This document shows positions 6,210-6,251 of a DNA stretch of 6,251 nt, in pieces. Made by a program: the position numbers and the translations under genes. The stretch is from contig CAVOBC010000293.1 of the NCBI GenBank assembly GCA_963693635.1, forward strand, positions 1 to 6,251, in the 5' to 3' direction. Source of the stretch: CAVOBC01 sp963693635 (GTDB lineage: Bacteria > Pseudomonadota > Gammaproteobacteria > Pseudomonadales > Azotimanducaceae). Within the stretch, counting starts at the first letter, position 1. Every line of letters starts with the position of its first letter. The notes under the pieces were generated by a model. It saw only the letters and a list, made by a program, of their open reading frames with translations. It made no database searches and was not told the DNA's origin.

Positions 6210-6251
6210 TGACGACACACACCGAATCCGTCCTACAGTTGGCAGCGGGTT
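6209..6251 (+). CDS. Possible 5' end of a further gene, cut by window
   Basis: A GTG at 6209-6211 opens a frame reading MTTHTESVLQLAAG to the window edge. The composition is plausible for a protein start, but only 14 codons are visible and no clear Shine-Dalgarno site precedes it. The frame is also open upstream to 6140 through the tandem repeat, with alternative starts at GTG 6179, GTG 6194 or TTG 6146. No function can be proposed. Confidence 0.25.
   Translation, partial: MTTHTESVLQLAAG

Noticed and set aside
5869..6222. 117-residue minus-strand open frame with KGSPT-like repeats
   Set aside because: More than half lies opposite the conserved C-terminus of the amidohydrolase, and its N-terminus is only the reverse reading of the 15-bp repeat.

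Overview
The window looks like a piece of a proteobacterial chromosome, most likely gammaproteobacterial and GC-rich. That reading rests on the mix of gene families: a secreted DUF3179 protein, a periplasmic TPR protein ending in a TonB-like domain, and a D-aminoacylase-type amidohydrolase. Clear Shine-Dalgarno sites and long gene-poor spacers with short repeats fit the same picture. The taxonomic placement is inference, because the window has no rRNA or tRNA gene to anchor it.

Layout from left to right. Positions 1-718 hold no gene I can support. Positions 719-1731 (+) carry a DUF3179-family exported protein with a good ribosome binding site and signal peptide. A one-base deletion near 1126 splits it into two overlapping frames. 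Its last codons and the sequence just after the stop run into a short tandem array of the heptamer CCTGACA (1720-1763). Positions 1931-3325 (-) encode a 464-residue exported protein with N-terminal TPR helices and a TonB-C-like C-terminal domain, convergent with the DUF3179 gene.

Positions 3326-4410 are about 1.1 kb without a convincing gene; they contain small palindromes, a hairpin and one isolated unit of the heptamer-type repeat. Positions 4411-6093 (+) encode an intact 560-residue amidohydrolase of the N-acyl-D-amino-acid deacylase group. A weak terminator follows at 6095-6119, then a 15-bp tandem repeat, then a possible start of another gene cut by the window edge.

The three genes do not form an operon, and nothing in the sequence ties them into one pathway. 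The DUF3179 and TPR/TonB-C proteins are both predicted to be exported, while the amidohydrolase looks cytoplasmic. I do not see a convincing new multi-gene system. The items most worth a second look are the frameshifted, cysteine-free DUF3179 gene, the TPR/TonB-C architecture, the altered metal-ligand pattern of the amidohydrolase, and the two repeat arrays at gene ends.
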